Origin: Bemisia tabaci | Lineage: Eukaryota; Arthropoda; Insecta; Hemiptera; Aleyrodidae | Reading direction: 5' to 3' | Assembly (NCBI RefSeq): GCF_918797505.1 | Contig: NC_092796.1 | Span: 1,116,001-1,180,000 of the forward strand | Length of the DNA stretch: 64,000 nt | Shown: positions 46,055 through 57,010 of the stretch, piece by piece | Layout of the letters: every line of letters begins with the position of its first letter | How positions within the stretch are numbered: position 1 is the first letter of the stretch | Made by a program: the position numbers and the translations under genes | The notes under the pieces: generated by a model | Told to the model about the DNA's origin: nothing | The model's database searches: none | What the model saw: only the letters and a program-made list of their open reading frames with translations

Positions 46055-46766
46055 TGGTGGCGCGGAAAAGCGGGTTTACTGCCGTTCCCAGTCGCTCCAC
46101 ATTTATGATCTCATGGTAAACAAAGATAAGTATGGTTCACATGCTAGAGATGTGAATCGACTCGGGGAAGAAATAAGGGTGTCGCTCAACCACAATTGGC
46201 GACCTAGGTAAGTTGAGGTGGTGCTGATGCATAGGATGGACTTTTTATAACTTCTTTTACTTGTTTTAGAGACGGCATTTGTGCTATGGAGAACGGCATG
46301 CACGAGCCTCGGTTAATCGCGAACATTCGAATCGGCATGATGTGAATGCGAGCCAACTAAATGTGCTGATTTCGGTTAACTCCGTCAATATAGAGGAAAG
46401 AAATAAGTGTTTAAGAAAATGAAATGTTTCTTTTACCTAGTTTTCTCGGCTACTACAAAGTCAATGTTTTAGCGAGACGATGATAAAAAGTTGTTTACCT
46501 GAAACAAAACCAAAAATTCAATTACTAAAATTTACAAGTGGCAAATGATACCTATGAAACTGCGAACATTTCTTTAATGGATTGGCAAAGTAATCATGCG
46601 AAAAATCGAAATGCACATAAATCAAAAGCGGCCAGAAACGTGTTGATTTATTGTCACGCATAGAAAATAGAAATTTCGATTTTTTTAAGGTACCAAAAGC
46701 ATCAAGTTTTCATCATGGATTAGTTTAAGGAAAAAATCATTTTGGACATTAAAACAACCCTAACGG
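46055..46766. other. Unassigned non-coding DNA
   Basis: AT-rich, with short frames only and no shared repeat noted. Confidence 0.4.
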
Positions 46767-47006
46767 CCCACGGTAGATCAAGTCAATAGGAGAAGTTGGA
46801 CAAAATCTGGCAATTCTGAAAGCTCCTTTTATCGGCTATATGAAGCAAGGAAGTTTAAGAGTGGCTCCATTGGTTTTTTTTCATAAAATTTCCTTGCAAA
46901 AACACCCCTTGAAATTGAATTTGAGACGAAGTAAACATCAAAATTTGAAATTTTAGCCAAAAATCCCATATCCGATCTCTTCGATTATGTCGTTCCACTG
47001 TGCGAC
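46767..47006. mobile_element. Family G MITE, copy
   Basis: CCACGGTAGATCAAGTCAAT, AGGAGAAGTTGGACAAAATC on the left and TATCCGATCTCTTCGATTAT, GTCGTTCCACTGTGCGA on the right are inverted. The interior (AAGAGTGGCTCCATTGG; TTCCTTGCAAAAACACCCCT; CATCAAAATTTGAAATTTTA) is nearly identical to the copy at 53765. Confidence 0.7.
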
Positions 47007-47039
47007 CCCCAAATATTTGCCAAGCTGGTAAAATTGGCC

Positions 47040-47110
47040 CCTAAATTTCTAGGTAGGATTCGAACACTGACAACCTTCTGTCCTTGCTCTGTAGCTTCTG
47101 AGGATAGTTC
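47040..47110 (-). repeat. Weak tRNA-like relic
   Basis: The minus strand has GTGTTCGAATCC (B box with one mismatch, about 47055-47066) preceded by AGCTACAGAGCAAGGACAGA and a GACA/TGTC stem. No good A box. It could be a decayed SINE head. Confidence 0.25.
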
Positions 47111-47690
47111 TTCACACTTCCATCGCGACGGAGAGCTTGGCATATTACAAGAAAAATCTGATTCACTATCTTCGCGGGAGGTGGGGGGGGGGGGGTGCCG
47201 GCAATGCTCGTCGGGGGAAAGTCAAAGGTTCCGGGCCCGCGAATTTACGTTCAACAAAACGCCACGGACCGAGATTGATTTTCCCAAAGCAAGAGCCCTC
47301 GGGCGCAGTGTTGTCAAACATGACATTCTACCAGGCTTAAAATTCGGAAAAACGCACCCTTTGGCATCACTGGGGAGTGGACACCGCGAACACGGAAACA
47401 AGTACGGAAGAGCAGCGGGGCATGAATCAAAACTTTGGCCGGGATCAGCGTTGGAAACTCCGGGAAAGCAGGCGTCTTTCACACGCCGCCCTACACGTCA
47501 GAAACGGTCTAACGACAAAAGTAGCAGCGGGGAGATACGCGCTTTTTGCTGGGTATGGCAGTTAGTCTGGTGCGACTGCCCGACTTCTGTCACTATCCTT
47601 GGCAACACGGATCGGAAATAGGGCGAGGGCTGTTCGGGTCAAGTGGGTCAAATTCAGAGCAGAAACGATCCCATAATTTTAACCAAAAAT
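47111..47690. other. Unassigned non-coding DNA under the longest frame of the window
   Basis: A 195-codon plus-strand frame (47034-47621) starts in the tRNA-like relic, crosses a G13 run (47183-47195, read as poly-Gly) and shows no domain. Alternative frames of 67-86 codons overlap it on both strands. I regard it as a stop-poor accident. Confidence 0.3.
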
Positions 47691-47938
47691 GAGGGGCTTA
47701 GTGGACAAGGCGTACAGGTGCAGTTTTTGAAAAACGTGAGATATTGACGATTTCAAGTAAAACTAGTCTTAGTGCATACTCTGTGCAAAATTCGCTCCCA
47801 AATTCCTATTTTTAAACATCAAGAAGTCAGTTTGAACTTTATTTTCGCCAAAGGGATCCATGAAATGTCAAAACTTCAAACACGTATTTCTCGATATAGC
47901 GAAAACTGCTCTTATGCGCCTTGTCCTGCAAGCCCCTT
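47691..47938. mobile_element. Family D MITE, copy 2
   Basis: GAGGGGCTTAGTGGACAAGG, CGTACAGGTGCAGTTTTTGA on the left. TGCTCTTATGCGCCTTGTCC, TGCAAGCCCCTT on the right. The centre shares AAAACTAGTCTTAGTGCATA and TTCGCTCCCAAATTCC with the other D copies. AAAT on both sides is a possible short duplication. Confidence 0.75.
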
Positions 47939-48641
47939 AAATATGAAATCGCGCAACGGGTCACTAAACTAATACCAAATTTTGACTTGCGAATACATTT
48001 TTCCAGAGGTCATTGTCACGTAAAACACAATGCACATTAAAAACGCGAAAAAGTAACTCAAAACCGAATTATACAGCGTTCAAAAAGCGCAACTTTTCCG
48101 CATATTTAAAACGCGCCGAACGAATGATGTCACCCCGCACCAATCAGAAGCGAGCTTGGGTTTCTATACGACTTTCGTGAAATATGTTTCTACTCCTCGT
48201 ATAGTGTACGCAAACAATAGGAATATCGAAACTGTATCTTTAGAATCAAAGAATCTAATCTCGTTCGTGCCATGAAAAGTAGACAAGCAACAAGTATTCC
48301 ACATTACAAAACGTTTTAAGAGAAAATCAGTGAAAAATGAGAGGGAATAGCAATTTCCCGCCATTTCGACGCGTTTGAAGTTCTTTCGGATCTTAGGACT
48401 ATTTAAAAGCGGACTTGTACGGGATTTGACCCGGTTGAGCACAGGGGAGAATTTCATGAGCCGTCGCCCACCCGCGGCGCACTATTTAGCAGAACTCCAG
48501 AATAGGAAGAAATAAGTCGGAAAATGACTGAAAGATCACGAAAGTTTCGCAACAGATCTTTTTTGAGCCGCTAATTTCGAATTTGATGTCAAATTGCCTA
48601 CATTTTAACACTCTAACCAATACATAGCGAGCAAGTTTATG
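47939..48641. other. Unassigned non-coding DNA
   Basis: AT-rich, unique within the window, no gene recognised. Confidence 0.4.
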
Positions 48642-48798
48642 GCCACGCTGCGGTGCGGCGTGCTGCCAGCGCGAGACGCGCACTGACGCCTACAAACCTA
48701 AGGGGATACTTCAAGCATTGCGCAATGCTTGAAGTATCCCCTTAGGTTTGTAGGCGTCAGTGCGCATTTTGCGCTGGCAGCACGTCGCGCGTCGTGGC
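48642..48798. repeat. Near-perfect 157-bp palindrome built from the hAT array unit
   Basis: Centre between 48721 and 48722 with no spacer. The inner 62 bp of each arm (48660-48721, 48722-48783) match at 59 of 62 positions. The arms then diverge out to GCCAC / GTGGC. Each arm (GCAATGCTTGAAGTATCCCC ... TTTGTAGGCG ... GCGCTGGCAGCAC) is homologous to the tandem unit at 7457-7680. Confidence 0.85.
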
Positions 48799-50585
48799 TC
48801 TCCCGGGCGGGCGGGTGGCGGTGGTGACCGATTTCTGGCGAGGAGAACGCCCTGGCGGAGAAACTTGGATATCGTGTAATTTCTTTTTTCTTTTTCTTTT
48901 TTTTTCAAGATTCGACTTTTAAAATTACACACTTGTAAACGTAGCCTCTTAGGTCAATTTATAAATCTGAGGGAACGGGTCTTCTGCGATTGATCTTTTC
49001 ATTCTTTTGAGTACCAAATGGCGATGAAATGTGAAATCGTAAGGAATTTTCTGATTTTCAGCTTTTCCAACTAGAATCCTAAAATTTTTATTTGAGGTTA
49101 CGTTCTATTGTTTTGAAGCAAACGATACATCGAAGCACTATCGAATACGATCTACGTCTCCGAGAAAATGAAGATGGAGGAGATGGTGGAAGCGCGGCGT
49201 GGATGGGCGCGAAAATTAAGTGGAGTAATTATATTTCACACGGCTTTGGCTCGGGTTCACTCGGATCGAGCCGGTAATGATCCATGCTGGGGCACTATCC
49301 AGCGGCTCCAGGGTTGTCGCACCCGAGGATCTCTCTCGCTGAGACCCGGGGGAACGGGAAACTCCGACGTGAGATCCGGCAACAGCGCACATGATGGAAT
49401 GATGCTTCGCTGCCCGACTACCGGGGCTGACCGTGCGGCTTCCATCAATCACTATCGAGCCGGCTGAAGAAAAGCTCCCGACTTTCCGCCGATGCCACTC
49501 TCATTTGAAATTTCCCTCTTCCACTCTGTATACGTACGCCGGCCAGATTCTGCCTACACGGAGCAAGTCATTTGGATTCACATGGAAAAACAAACAAATT
49601 TTAATCTGGGTCAGTTTTTGGTTTCGGGGATCAAAAACTGCGGTTCTTACCTAGTCAAATGTACCTACTATTAATTGAATAAGGAGATTGAAAGCTCTTG
49701 GTCGGGTTTCAAGGATTGGAAAAGTCAGAAGTGTCTGGGAAAATGTTAAAAATGAGTAATTCAACTGATATCGAACGTGATGTGCGAAATAACGTAGCCG
49801 GTGCAACTTGCTCAATTATTCGTGCCGATGAATCATTGAGCAAGTTTGGATCGGCTACTGATGCGCCTTCATTTTTTCGTTCAGGCAAAATCACTTCTCC
49901 GACGTTCGAATAGTTGTATCAGTTGAATTGCTAATTTTTTACGTGTTCCTCGACACTTCAGACTTTTCAAATCCTTGAATCCCAACCGAGAGCTTACAAT
50001 CTCGCTATTCAGTTCAATAATAGAATTTAAATTGCTTCATGCCGCAAATTCTGTACTTTTTGCTTTACTTAAGCCTCGGTTTTTCTCGCAATCACTTACG
50101 AAAAACGCAAAAATACACTTTTCTGTGGGAGAAAGGTGATTCGGATAGCCGGACTTGATAGAAAACTGCCGAGGAACGAGTTTTTGAAAAGAAGAGGATA
50201 TCTTGTGTGATTTCTCATAAAACGCTTCAATTAAATACCTGGACAATCAAAATATTTCAGGCAAACGGGATCTAAATTCAATGGTTGGCTCAACGCTAAA
50301 CTATCCTCACCCACATAAGCACAAGAGCCCTGTAATACCACAGTGACACCAATCGTACAGCTCGTGACTTAATGTGGGTTAGCTGGCTGTCCGAAACGGC
50401 CTACGGGTCGGGAGGGGGGATCGGGGGAGGGGCGGCACCGAGAGGGGGGGGGGGCACCGGACTGTCAAAATATTGCGTTGCGTCTGATCTCGGTGAAGGT
50501 TAATAGGATTATAATAAGCCCGTCCAAAATACCCATAATCCGATATCTAAGAGTTGCAAGGGCAGCTCAGGCAAAGGATCCCAGT
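48799..50585. other. Unassigned non-coding DNA
   Basis: A T-rich tract at 48881-48904, a CpG-rich patch at about 49230-49480 with overlapping frames on both strands, and a G-rich run (50400-50454, including G11). No gene recognised. Confidence 0.35.
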
Positions 50586-50749
50586 CAGTGGTGAGGCGTG
50601 AATGATCGATTATCGATATCTCCCCATTAGAAGCTATGGTGAAGAATCGATTATTAAGGTGTTCGCTGCGAACACCCTGTTTATCGATCCTTTTCCATAG
50701 GTTGAAATGGCGGATAAATCGATATGTCGCAAAGCACGCCACGCCACTG
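50586..50749. mobile_element. Family H hAT-like MITE, complete (164 bp)
   Basis: CAGTGGTGAGGCGTG at 50586 and CACGCCACGCCACTG ending at 50749 are inverted. An exact 8-bp duplication ATCCCAGT flanks them (50578-50585, 50750-50757). The interior has two offset palindromes, GATCGATTATCGATATC and GTGTTCGCTGCGAACACC. CAGTG ends plus an 8-bp TSD indicate hAT. Confidence 0.85.
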
Positions 50750-50839
50750 ATCCCAGTCACAGCAGAGAGTAATATCCTAATATCCCCGTGACACGCCTGA
50801 TGAGCGGTCACGATGTTGCCTACCCTGGCCAACAGCAGG

Positions 50840-50875
50840 GGCAGGAGCAGGGGGGCGGGGTTAGGGGGGGGGACG
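50840..50875. repeat. G-rich quadruplex-prone stretch
   Basis: CAGGGGCAGGAGCAGGGGGG followed by CGGGG and TTAGGGGGGGGG gives at least four closely spaced G runs. Confidence 0.4.
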
Positions 50876-50995
50876 CCACGATTGTAACAGATCTCGAGCT
50901 TTCGGTCGAATTTGGGACTCGATTGAACGGCTTACCTACGCAAAGGGGACATACAAGTGCTTTCATTTCTAGCGTGTTTGAGTCCCTCTTAGCTC

Positions 50996-51200
50996 GTGAG
51001 CCGTGGGCGCGAGACAAGAGCCTTGTGGACAGGGCTCATGCGTTAAAGAGTCCCGCCACCGATCTCCCCGTCGTGGCTCCTCGTACGTTCCCGCTGACGT
51101 CACTGGCGCTTTTAAAGCCCCATTCATTCTTATGGCCCTCAACTAACGAGCACACCCCATTTTTTCACTTCCACATCGTTCCATTTCGCATAAATACGTC
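50996..51200. mobile_element. Family R element, copy lacking a clear left end
   Basis: GTGGACAGGGCTCATG, CGCTGACGTCACTGGCGC, CCCATTCATTCTTATGGCCC, TCAACTAACGAGCACACCCC match 57845-58043 base for base over long stretches. The right tip GTTCCATTTCGCATAAATAC corresponds to the TIR GTTCCGTTTGGCAGAGATAA. TGACGTCA is at 51095-51102. Confidence 0.65.
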
Positions 51201-51258
51201 GTTCAGACATTTCCTAATGGCAAAATTTACAACGAGATACCTTCTTCTATAGAAGTCT

Positions 51259-51286
51259 AGGTGCTTTCGGTATACCGAAAGCACCT
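51259..51286. repeat. Perfect 28-bp palindrome
   Basis: AGGTGCTTTCGGTA is followed directly by its exact reverse complement. It is not linked to other repeats I can see. Function unknown. Confidence 0.6.
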
Positions 51287-51775
51287 CTACATTCCATCCC
51301 CAGATCAACAACCCCAAAAGCGGAGATATCCCGAAATTTACGACTCCCATCGCGAGTGCTCAGTGCAATTTTCCTTCCACCATTACCGATGACCCCGCGC
51401 TAATCCGGACAAATTCCGCAGCAGCTCTCCAGCCCTCCTCCCCCCCCCCTCCCCTGGAACTAGGATTGATGCGCCATGTGCGTGAGGATTCCCGGTCGTG
51501 TTAATTACCCCGCACGACACGTTTTAATTTTGAAAACCTCGTTACGTGAGATTAATCTACCCCGAGCGCGAAAAGCGCCCCCCCCCCCCTCATCGTGTGG
51601 GGCGAGGGAGGGCCGGGGGCCTGTGACCGAGAGCGTCACCCGCTGGGAATGGAGCGCAACGGCGCAGGCGCAGCGGGGCTCGCAACCGGTTCGGTACCGA
51701 TACTGATCCTGATCGCACAGCGCCGCGCCGCACCGGCAACTTATCAACTCCGAGAGCGAGCAATCGCCGGCTCCG
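51287..51775. other. Unassigned, partly GC-rich
   Basis: Contains C runs near 51440 and at 51578-51589 (C12) and a CpG-rich patch up to about 51770. Frames up to 85 codons overlap on both strands with no domain. Confidence 0.3.
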
Positions 51776-52235
51776 ATGATGCTAGATCGGCCACGTTCGA
51801 ACCCATCGCAAAATTTTCGCGGTTAAATTTACGACGAATCAGTTTGCGGTGATTGGGGTTGAATTCACAAATTTTGGCAAACCGGTTACCGGAAGTGGGC
51901 CATCAAAGTTCGCCAAAATGTCTAAATGATGCTGGATCGGTTAAACCGATCGTAAAATTTTTCTGATCGGATTTTTCACGAATCGGTTTGTGGTGGTCGC
52001 GGTTGAAACTACATATTATGGCAAACCGGTTACCGGAACTGGTTCATCAAAATTTGTCAAAATGTCTACTTATGGGTGGACTGCAATATGTTTGCGATCG
52101 AATCCGCGAATTTTGACAGACCGGCACGTCGTGGTTACTCGTACACTTAATTCGTCAAGATGTCAATATGGATCGATTGCTAAATTTTAGCGGTCGAATT
52201 AACGAATTTTGAGAAACCGGTATTCGGTAGACAGT
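51776..52235. repeat. Degenerate ~150-bp tandem array
   Basis: Unit 1 (51776-51925, ATGATGCTAGATCGG...) and unit 2 (51926-52069, ATGATGCTGGATCGG...) share CGCRGTTGAA-type sequence, TTGGCAAACCGGTTACCGGA and GTCAAAATGTCTA. A shortened unit (52070 to ~52165) and a partial fourth (to 52235) keep GATCG, ACCGG and GTCAA(G/A)ATGTC. Identity between units is moderate. Confidence 0.65.
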
Positions 52236-53090
52236 AATTGTGCACACTGACTCGAAACAAGTCATCACCCGGAACTACTGGCTCTGCTTCCCTCGTGATC
52301 AGCAACTACTGCGAATTTTCGACAAGTACTCCGTGTTCTCGGTATTTGCGTCTCAGAGTTTTCATAATTTCCTCATTTTCCAAATACTTGACTTATCCTT
52401 ACGTGTTGTCTACTTTCTTAACTCAAAAATTTCCGATTTCCTCGACTTTCCCTGATTGTCCCAGACCTGATTGTCGAACCAATCTTTCGTTAGACATTTT
52501 TCCTTTCAAATACGCTGACTTTTTCTAAACATCGGATAAAATGTCCACTTCTAAAGATTCAAATATTGGAAAATGGTGCTCGGATAGTTTCCGCGCTGTC
52601 TTGAATGCCACCGACTGAGATTGCTTAGTCGATGCGACGCGCTACTCGCGAAATTTTCCGACTTTTCCTCTGGATTCCCTAACTTAATGCCTCATAGACA
52701 GCCGGAATAATGAACACTGACCAGAAAAAAATACGACAGTTCCGCCTATATTCCTGCCTGATTTTTGGCACCAGCTAGAAATGTGTCTGAATCAACCATA
52801 CCTCTGGCTAGAGCAATGGCGCCAAAATCAGCCAGGAATGTTGCTGAGAATATCATATTTTTTTTTTCCATCGACAAGGTGCAATCCCCACCGAAAATCG
52901 AGAAATCTTGAGAATCCACACGAAGGATGTCTAAAATCGACTCGGGAAAAATCTGAAAGTTTTTAAAGTCGAAGAGGTTTCTGCAATTTAAGACTTAATA
53001 TTTTTCCCAGTTAGAATGCCTATAACGGGAGAGTGCGGATATGTCGAAATAAGGATCTCCAACAGAAAATAGGAATAATACATCACTCTG
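52236..53090. other. Unassigned non-coding DNA with decayed CCTGA-rich patch
   Basis: TTTCCTCGACTTTCCCTGAT near 52436 resembles family K or L interiors. No gene recognised. Confidence 0.35.
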
Positions 53091-53357
53091 CAGGGTGTCT
53101 AGTTTTCTTCATTTTGGGAAATCCTGATTTTTCCTGATTTTTGACTGCCAAATCCTAATTTCAAAATTTGTCCAAATCTTGATCAAATCCTGATTTTTTG
53201 CGGAGAAAAATTAAAATGTCTGCGTACGCGTATGCGAAAGCATAAAAAAATCCGATTGGACAGCCGACTTTTCTCAAATCCTGATTTTACGACCGATTTT
53301 TCCTCAAATCCTGATAGAATCGGGAAAATCGGAAAAATCCTGATGCTACACACCCTT
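53091..53357. mobile_element. Family L MITE (AGGGTGT ends), TSD CTCTG
   Basis: CAGGGTGTCTAG at 53091 faces CTACACACCCTT ending at 53357. A 5-bp CTCTG occurs directly outside each end (53086-53090, 53358-53362). The interior repeats AAATCCTGATTTTTCC-like units about six times. No coding capacity. Confidence 0.65.
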
Positions 53358-53764
53358 CTCTGGATAATTTGAATTCATGGATTGGCTGCCCTTTTGGAAG
53401 GTAAGTTACAAGGATACTAGGGGACATACCTTTGCCCTTTTGGGCCTTAAAAGCTCCATGACCTAAGCTCAAATTTACCGAAATGTCCGTATTCTCCCTA
53501 TATAGGCACTCGACTTGCAGTATGCTACAGATTCTAGCGACGCGACGCGCGACGGTTCGGCGGACGAGCGGCAATAGCGCATGCTCGGAGAACTTGCACT
53601 ATTAATGACTACGGGCATCGTCTTTAATCTTGGCGTACCTGGAGCCCCCTCCTCCCCCTGCCCGTGGCGAAGGCTATTTACACCTGTTTTCTGGATTATC
53701 GCGGCTAGTGTTGAGCGCTGCCATCGATACTCCATTAGCCGCGCCGACACCTGAAACCGCGCCA
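53358..53764. other. Unassigned non-coding DNA
   Basis: CpG-containing. Frames up to 99 codons on both strands show no domain. Confidence 0.35.
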
Positions 53765-54000
53765 CGCCGCACACTGGATCCGGTCAATAGGAGCGCTCGG
53801 ACAAAATCTGAAAAAGCTTATATTTTAGAAAATATAAAACAAAAAAGTTCAAGAGTGGCCCTATAGGGTTTTGCGTGAAATTCCCTTGCAAAAACACCCG
53901 TTGAAATTGAATTTATGACTATGTGGACATCAAAATTTGAAATTTTAGCCAAACAATTCATGTGCGACCTCTTCGATTGGCTGGATCCATTGTGCGGCGA
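53765..54000. mobile_element. Family G MITE, copy
   Basis: CGCCGCACACTGGATCCGGT, CAATAGGAGCGCTCGGACAA on the left and TGTGCGACCTCTTCGATTGG, CTGGATCCATTGTGCGGCG on the right are inverted. The interior closely matches the copy at 46767. Confidence 0.75.
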
Positions 54001-54398
54001 CGGCTGCGGTGAACGGCGACGCGCATGCGACTAAACGCCCGCTCTCCTCGTAAAATCCAATAATACGATAGTTCACTCCTTTCGTCTCGCACTCTCCAGG
54101 CACCGCTCCGGATCTGGATCAGGGGTTTCCAGAGGGTTACGCCCTCGATCCGATAGTGTCCATGCCGCGAGGCGAAGATCCGGATAAAACAACCAAGTTC
54201 TTGGAGGGAACGTCCTGATTGGTGCCTTGGTTCAAGCATTGTGCCACAGCTTAGAACAGTGGCAAACCCTTAAGGGGAACGGGAGGCACGGTAAGTCTCG
54301 GGTTGAAATTTAGAGGGCAGAAAGGGAGAAAGGAGGAAAAGAAAGGAAGTGAAGGCAGCATGTACCTAGAAATTTACTGCGATAACTTTAAGACCTAG
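54001..54398. other. Unassigned non-coding DNA
   Basis: No gene or shared repeat recognised. Confidence 0.4.
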
Positions 54399-54461
54399 AC
54401 TGAAAAAAAAAAGTTGCGGGCAATGTAGACATACCACTCGTTCCGGGCTTAGAGGCTCGAG
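54399..54461. mobile_element. Family A MITE, left-end fragment
   Basis: GACTGAAAAAAAAAAGTTGC, GGGCAATGTAGACATACCAC and GTTCCGGGCTTAGAGGCTCG match the family A terminus (CACTGAAAAAGAAAGTTACG, GGCTGTATAGACATACCATC, GTTCCGGGCTCAGAAGCCG). The remaining two-thirds are missing. Confidence 0.6.
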
Positions 54462-56284
54462 TTTGGATCTCAGAATCTTCGGACACTAATCTATTGTGTA
54501 GCTTGCATATAAAAAATATTGTGCCAAAATTGTTTTCAAAATTTTAAATTTAAGGGAATCAATTTTTCAAAAACTAACGAAATTTTGCGAAATCATGTCA
54601 GAGGGGCAGGACTCGATTTATAAAAACCTCAAAAATACGTTGTTACGAATTCGTAACGCTATGCGATGTAGGGTTAAGAAAAAGTCCATGCACTTGGTTT
54701 TCGTGTGCGACTCGGTCAGTTTTCGCTTGGAACCCCTGATTGGAACTTGACATGGCGGCTCCTCGACGCAACGGGTGAGGGAATAAGTTCCAGTTCACAC
54801 TGCGACGCTGTTACCGGCCGAGACACCCGGTGATATTTCTGAAACGTCACCGGACATCGGTTAGCCCTGAGTAATAGCCAGGCTCCTCCGTGTTCCAAGC
54901 TGGAAACTTCAACGAGCAGACGACCAGAGAGATTTGCACCCATCGGCTACAGCTCTTGCCCTTCTTCTTGAAAATTTACCTCCAGGCTGTTACTACTTTA
55001 CACTGAATACAGAATTTTAAAGCCCCTTTCAATATTGTTGCAAGGCGAAAACACCTCCAAAATGACGTTCCTTACTTATTCATTGACCCCATTCTCGAGT
55101 GCAATACGGCCGATTACCGATGCCATTCTTACAAAACTATTGCATATTTTCCAAAAAATCAAGGCTCGATGCGCATTTTTGCTTGACGTATGAGTATTGC
55201 TATCTTCCGACCGGCTCAACTCCAGTTTAGTTTGATATTGTTGCTTGATGTTCGTCTTTTCAATACCTCAATTTGGAGTTTACGTGAACTATGTGATCCT
55301 TTTTCCTGTAAATGGTTGCATCAAAGACAATGTACCATGCATGAGATACCTCGGAGTATAACGTCACTTTCGAAAGTCAACGCTCAGGTTCGTCTCATTA
55401 TGACGGATATATAATATAAACACGTCGGTTGATGGAATCCTCTCTCATCACGTGTATTTTGGCGGGTTGGTGTCGGCCATGTTGAATATTGCGAAGCATC
55501 CTGGTGCGCAAGGGTTGGATGGAACGACACCTCTTACGAAATTTTTACCTGTACGGTATTGTCGTTTTTGACGTGGGAAGCTTAAAAAACGCATTCTTTC
55601 CGCAGATTGTGAAGTTAGGAGTATATTTCAGACTTCCCTATTGCCCTCAGCATGATCATTGAGCCATTTTCTTTGGGACGAATCCTTTCTTTTTGCTCCG
55701 GCTGTAGTTTGCAAGAGGCCCGTTGGACAGACGATTCCTCTTTCTCTGTGAATCGGAGACAAACACTAGGCAGAATGGAGACGTGCAACGCCCCCCGCGC
55801 GAATAGAGCGGGCGGCGGCGGTGGCAGCGGGATTTGAGCCGGGCTGAAAAGTTGGGGCGCCCGAAAGCTGCGGCGAAATCCGTTAATCCGACGAGAATAT
55901 AAACAAGCTATTAAACGCGAAACGCAACCTGTGTCGTCCGTCATCTCGCCGCGCCGCCGCGCGCGCGTTGATTAATAAACGAACCGAAACAGAGGTCCTG
56001 CCCACCCGAGCGCCCGACCTCATCGCTGATGCACGCAAACCCGATTAATTTCTTCCACCCTCCCTCCCGCCCCCCCCCCGCCGCCCCCATCCGCCCGGAA
56101 AACTTTTCGGAAATGGACCGCTGTACGCTACAGCTCACTTTAAGAATTTTATAGGGTGATTCAAGATTAAACGGATGGCTTTAACCACAGCTCATGTTGC
56201 GAAAATTTCACTCCTAGTTCTGCATATAAGTTTTTCTACGGATATTGATCGTGGCTGAATGACACGTTTTTTTGGATTTTAAAA
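54462..56284. other. Unassigned non-coding DNA with GC-rich islet
   Basis: Mostly unique sequence. A CpG-rich block at about 55780-56110 contains GTTGATTAATAAACGAACC and CCCGATTAATTTCTTCC (TTAAT cores) and could be regulatory. Frames up to 109 codons overlap on both strands. Confidence 0.3.
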
Positions 56285-56540
56285 GTTCTCATCTTTCTCC
56301 GAAAAACGCCGCATGAACCTTCAACAGTTGTCAAATTTCCTTCAATTAAATACGGATCGTCCGGAAAACTTGTCAATATTTTCCGTTCAATTTTTCAGAG
56401 AATTTTTTCGGTAATTCCATCTATTCTAAAATGTCTGAAAATTCCAAGATAAAATATCCATAACGCTCCTCGCAAATAAACAATTCATTGGAGGAAATTT
56501 AGCAAGTCTCGAATGCACGGCGTTAACCCTAGCACGGCAG
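56285..56540. mobile_element. Family B MITE, diverged copy
   Basis: CCGAAAAACGCCGCATGAAC, CTTCAACAGTTGTCAAATTT on the left and GGAGGAAATTTAGCAAGTCT, CGAATGCACGGCG, CCCTAGCACGGCAG on the right are inverted. The far left tip is decayed. Confidence 0.65.
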
Positions 56541-56621
56541 AGAGATACTATATTTTAAAGACCCTGGCACTGGTATCTTCCCTGTGGTGTTATAACTTTA
56601 CGCTCGAACAAGTTTTCCCAG

Positions 56622-56693
56622 ACTTCTTAAAATTCCCCGACATTTCCTGGATTTCCCGGTATTCCCTGACTGTGGCAAACCTGACCTCCACCC
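56622..56693. mobile_element. Family K right-end fragment
   Basis: AATTCCCCGACATTTCCTGG, ATTTCCCGGTATTCCCTGAC, TGTGGCAAACCTGA matches the right end of 39039-39310. Confidence 0.55.
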
Positions 56694-56833
56694 GGGTCCA
56701 AATTCTCTGCCACAATTTTTTGCCCACACACGACCGCCTGAATTCCGTGCACATTACACCTCCGATGACACCGGCTTGGCGGCTGAGAATGGCGCTGAAG
56801 TGGAGCGTCTCTTTGCCTCTTTGGGCTTCGTCC

Positions 56834-57010
56834 GGGGGGGGGGGGGGGGGGGGAGGATGCCTCGTCCCCGCCCGAGCACACCACGCGGCGCGGCTCCAGT
56901 GTTAACAAGCTGCTCGACACTACATGCCGCTTCAGCGGGGCGCCCGGGCGAGGGATGAGGGGGCGAAGGGGGGCGAGGGGGGGCGAGGGGGGAGGGGGGG
57001 GCGAGGGGGT
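56834..57010. repeat. G20 run and (GGGGCGA)-like G-rich repeat
   Basis: An uninterrupted G run at 56834-56853, then GGGGGGCGAGGGGGGGCGAG-type units at about 56957-57010. Both are quadruplex-prone. Frames of 130 and 183 codons that cross them read poly-Gly or poly-Pro and are artefacts. Confidence 0.55.

Noticed and set aside
47034..47621. 195-codon frame, the longest in the window
   Set aside because: It begins inside a tRNA-like relic, crosses a G13 run read as poly-Gly, has competing frames on both strands and no recognisable domain.
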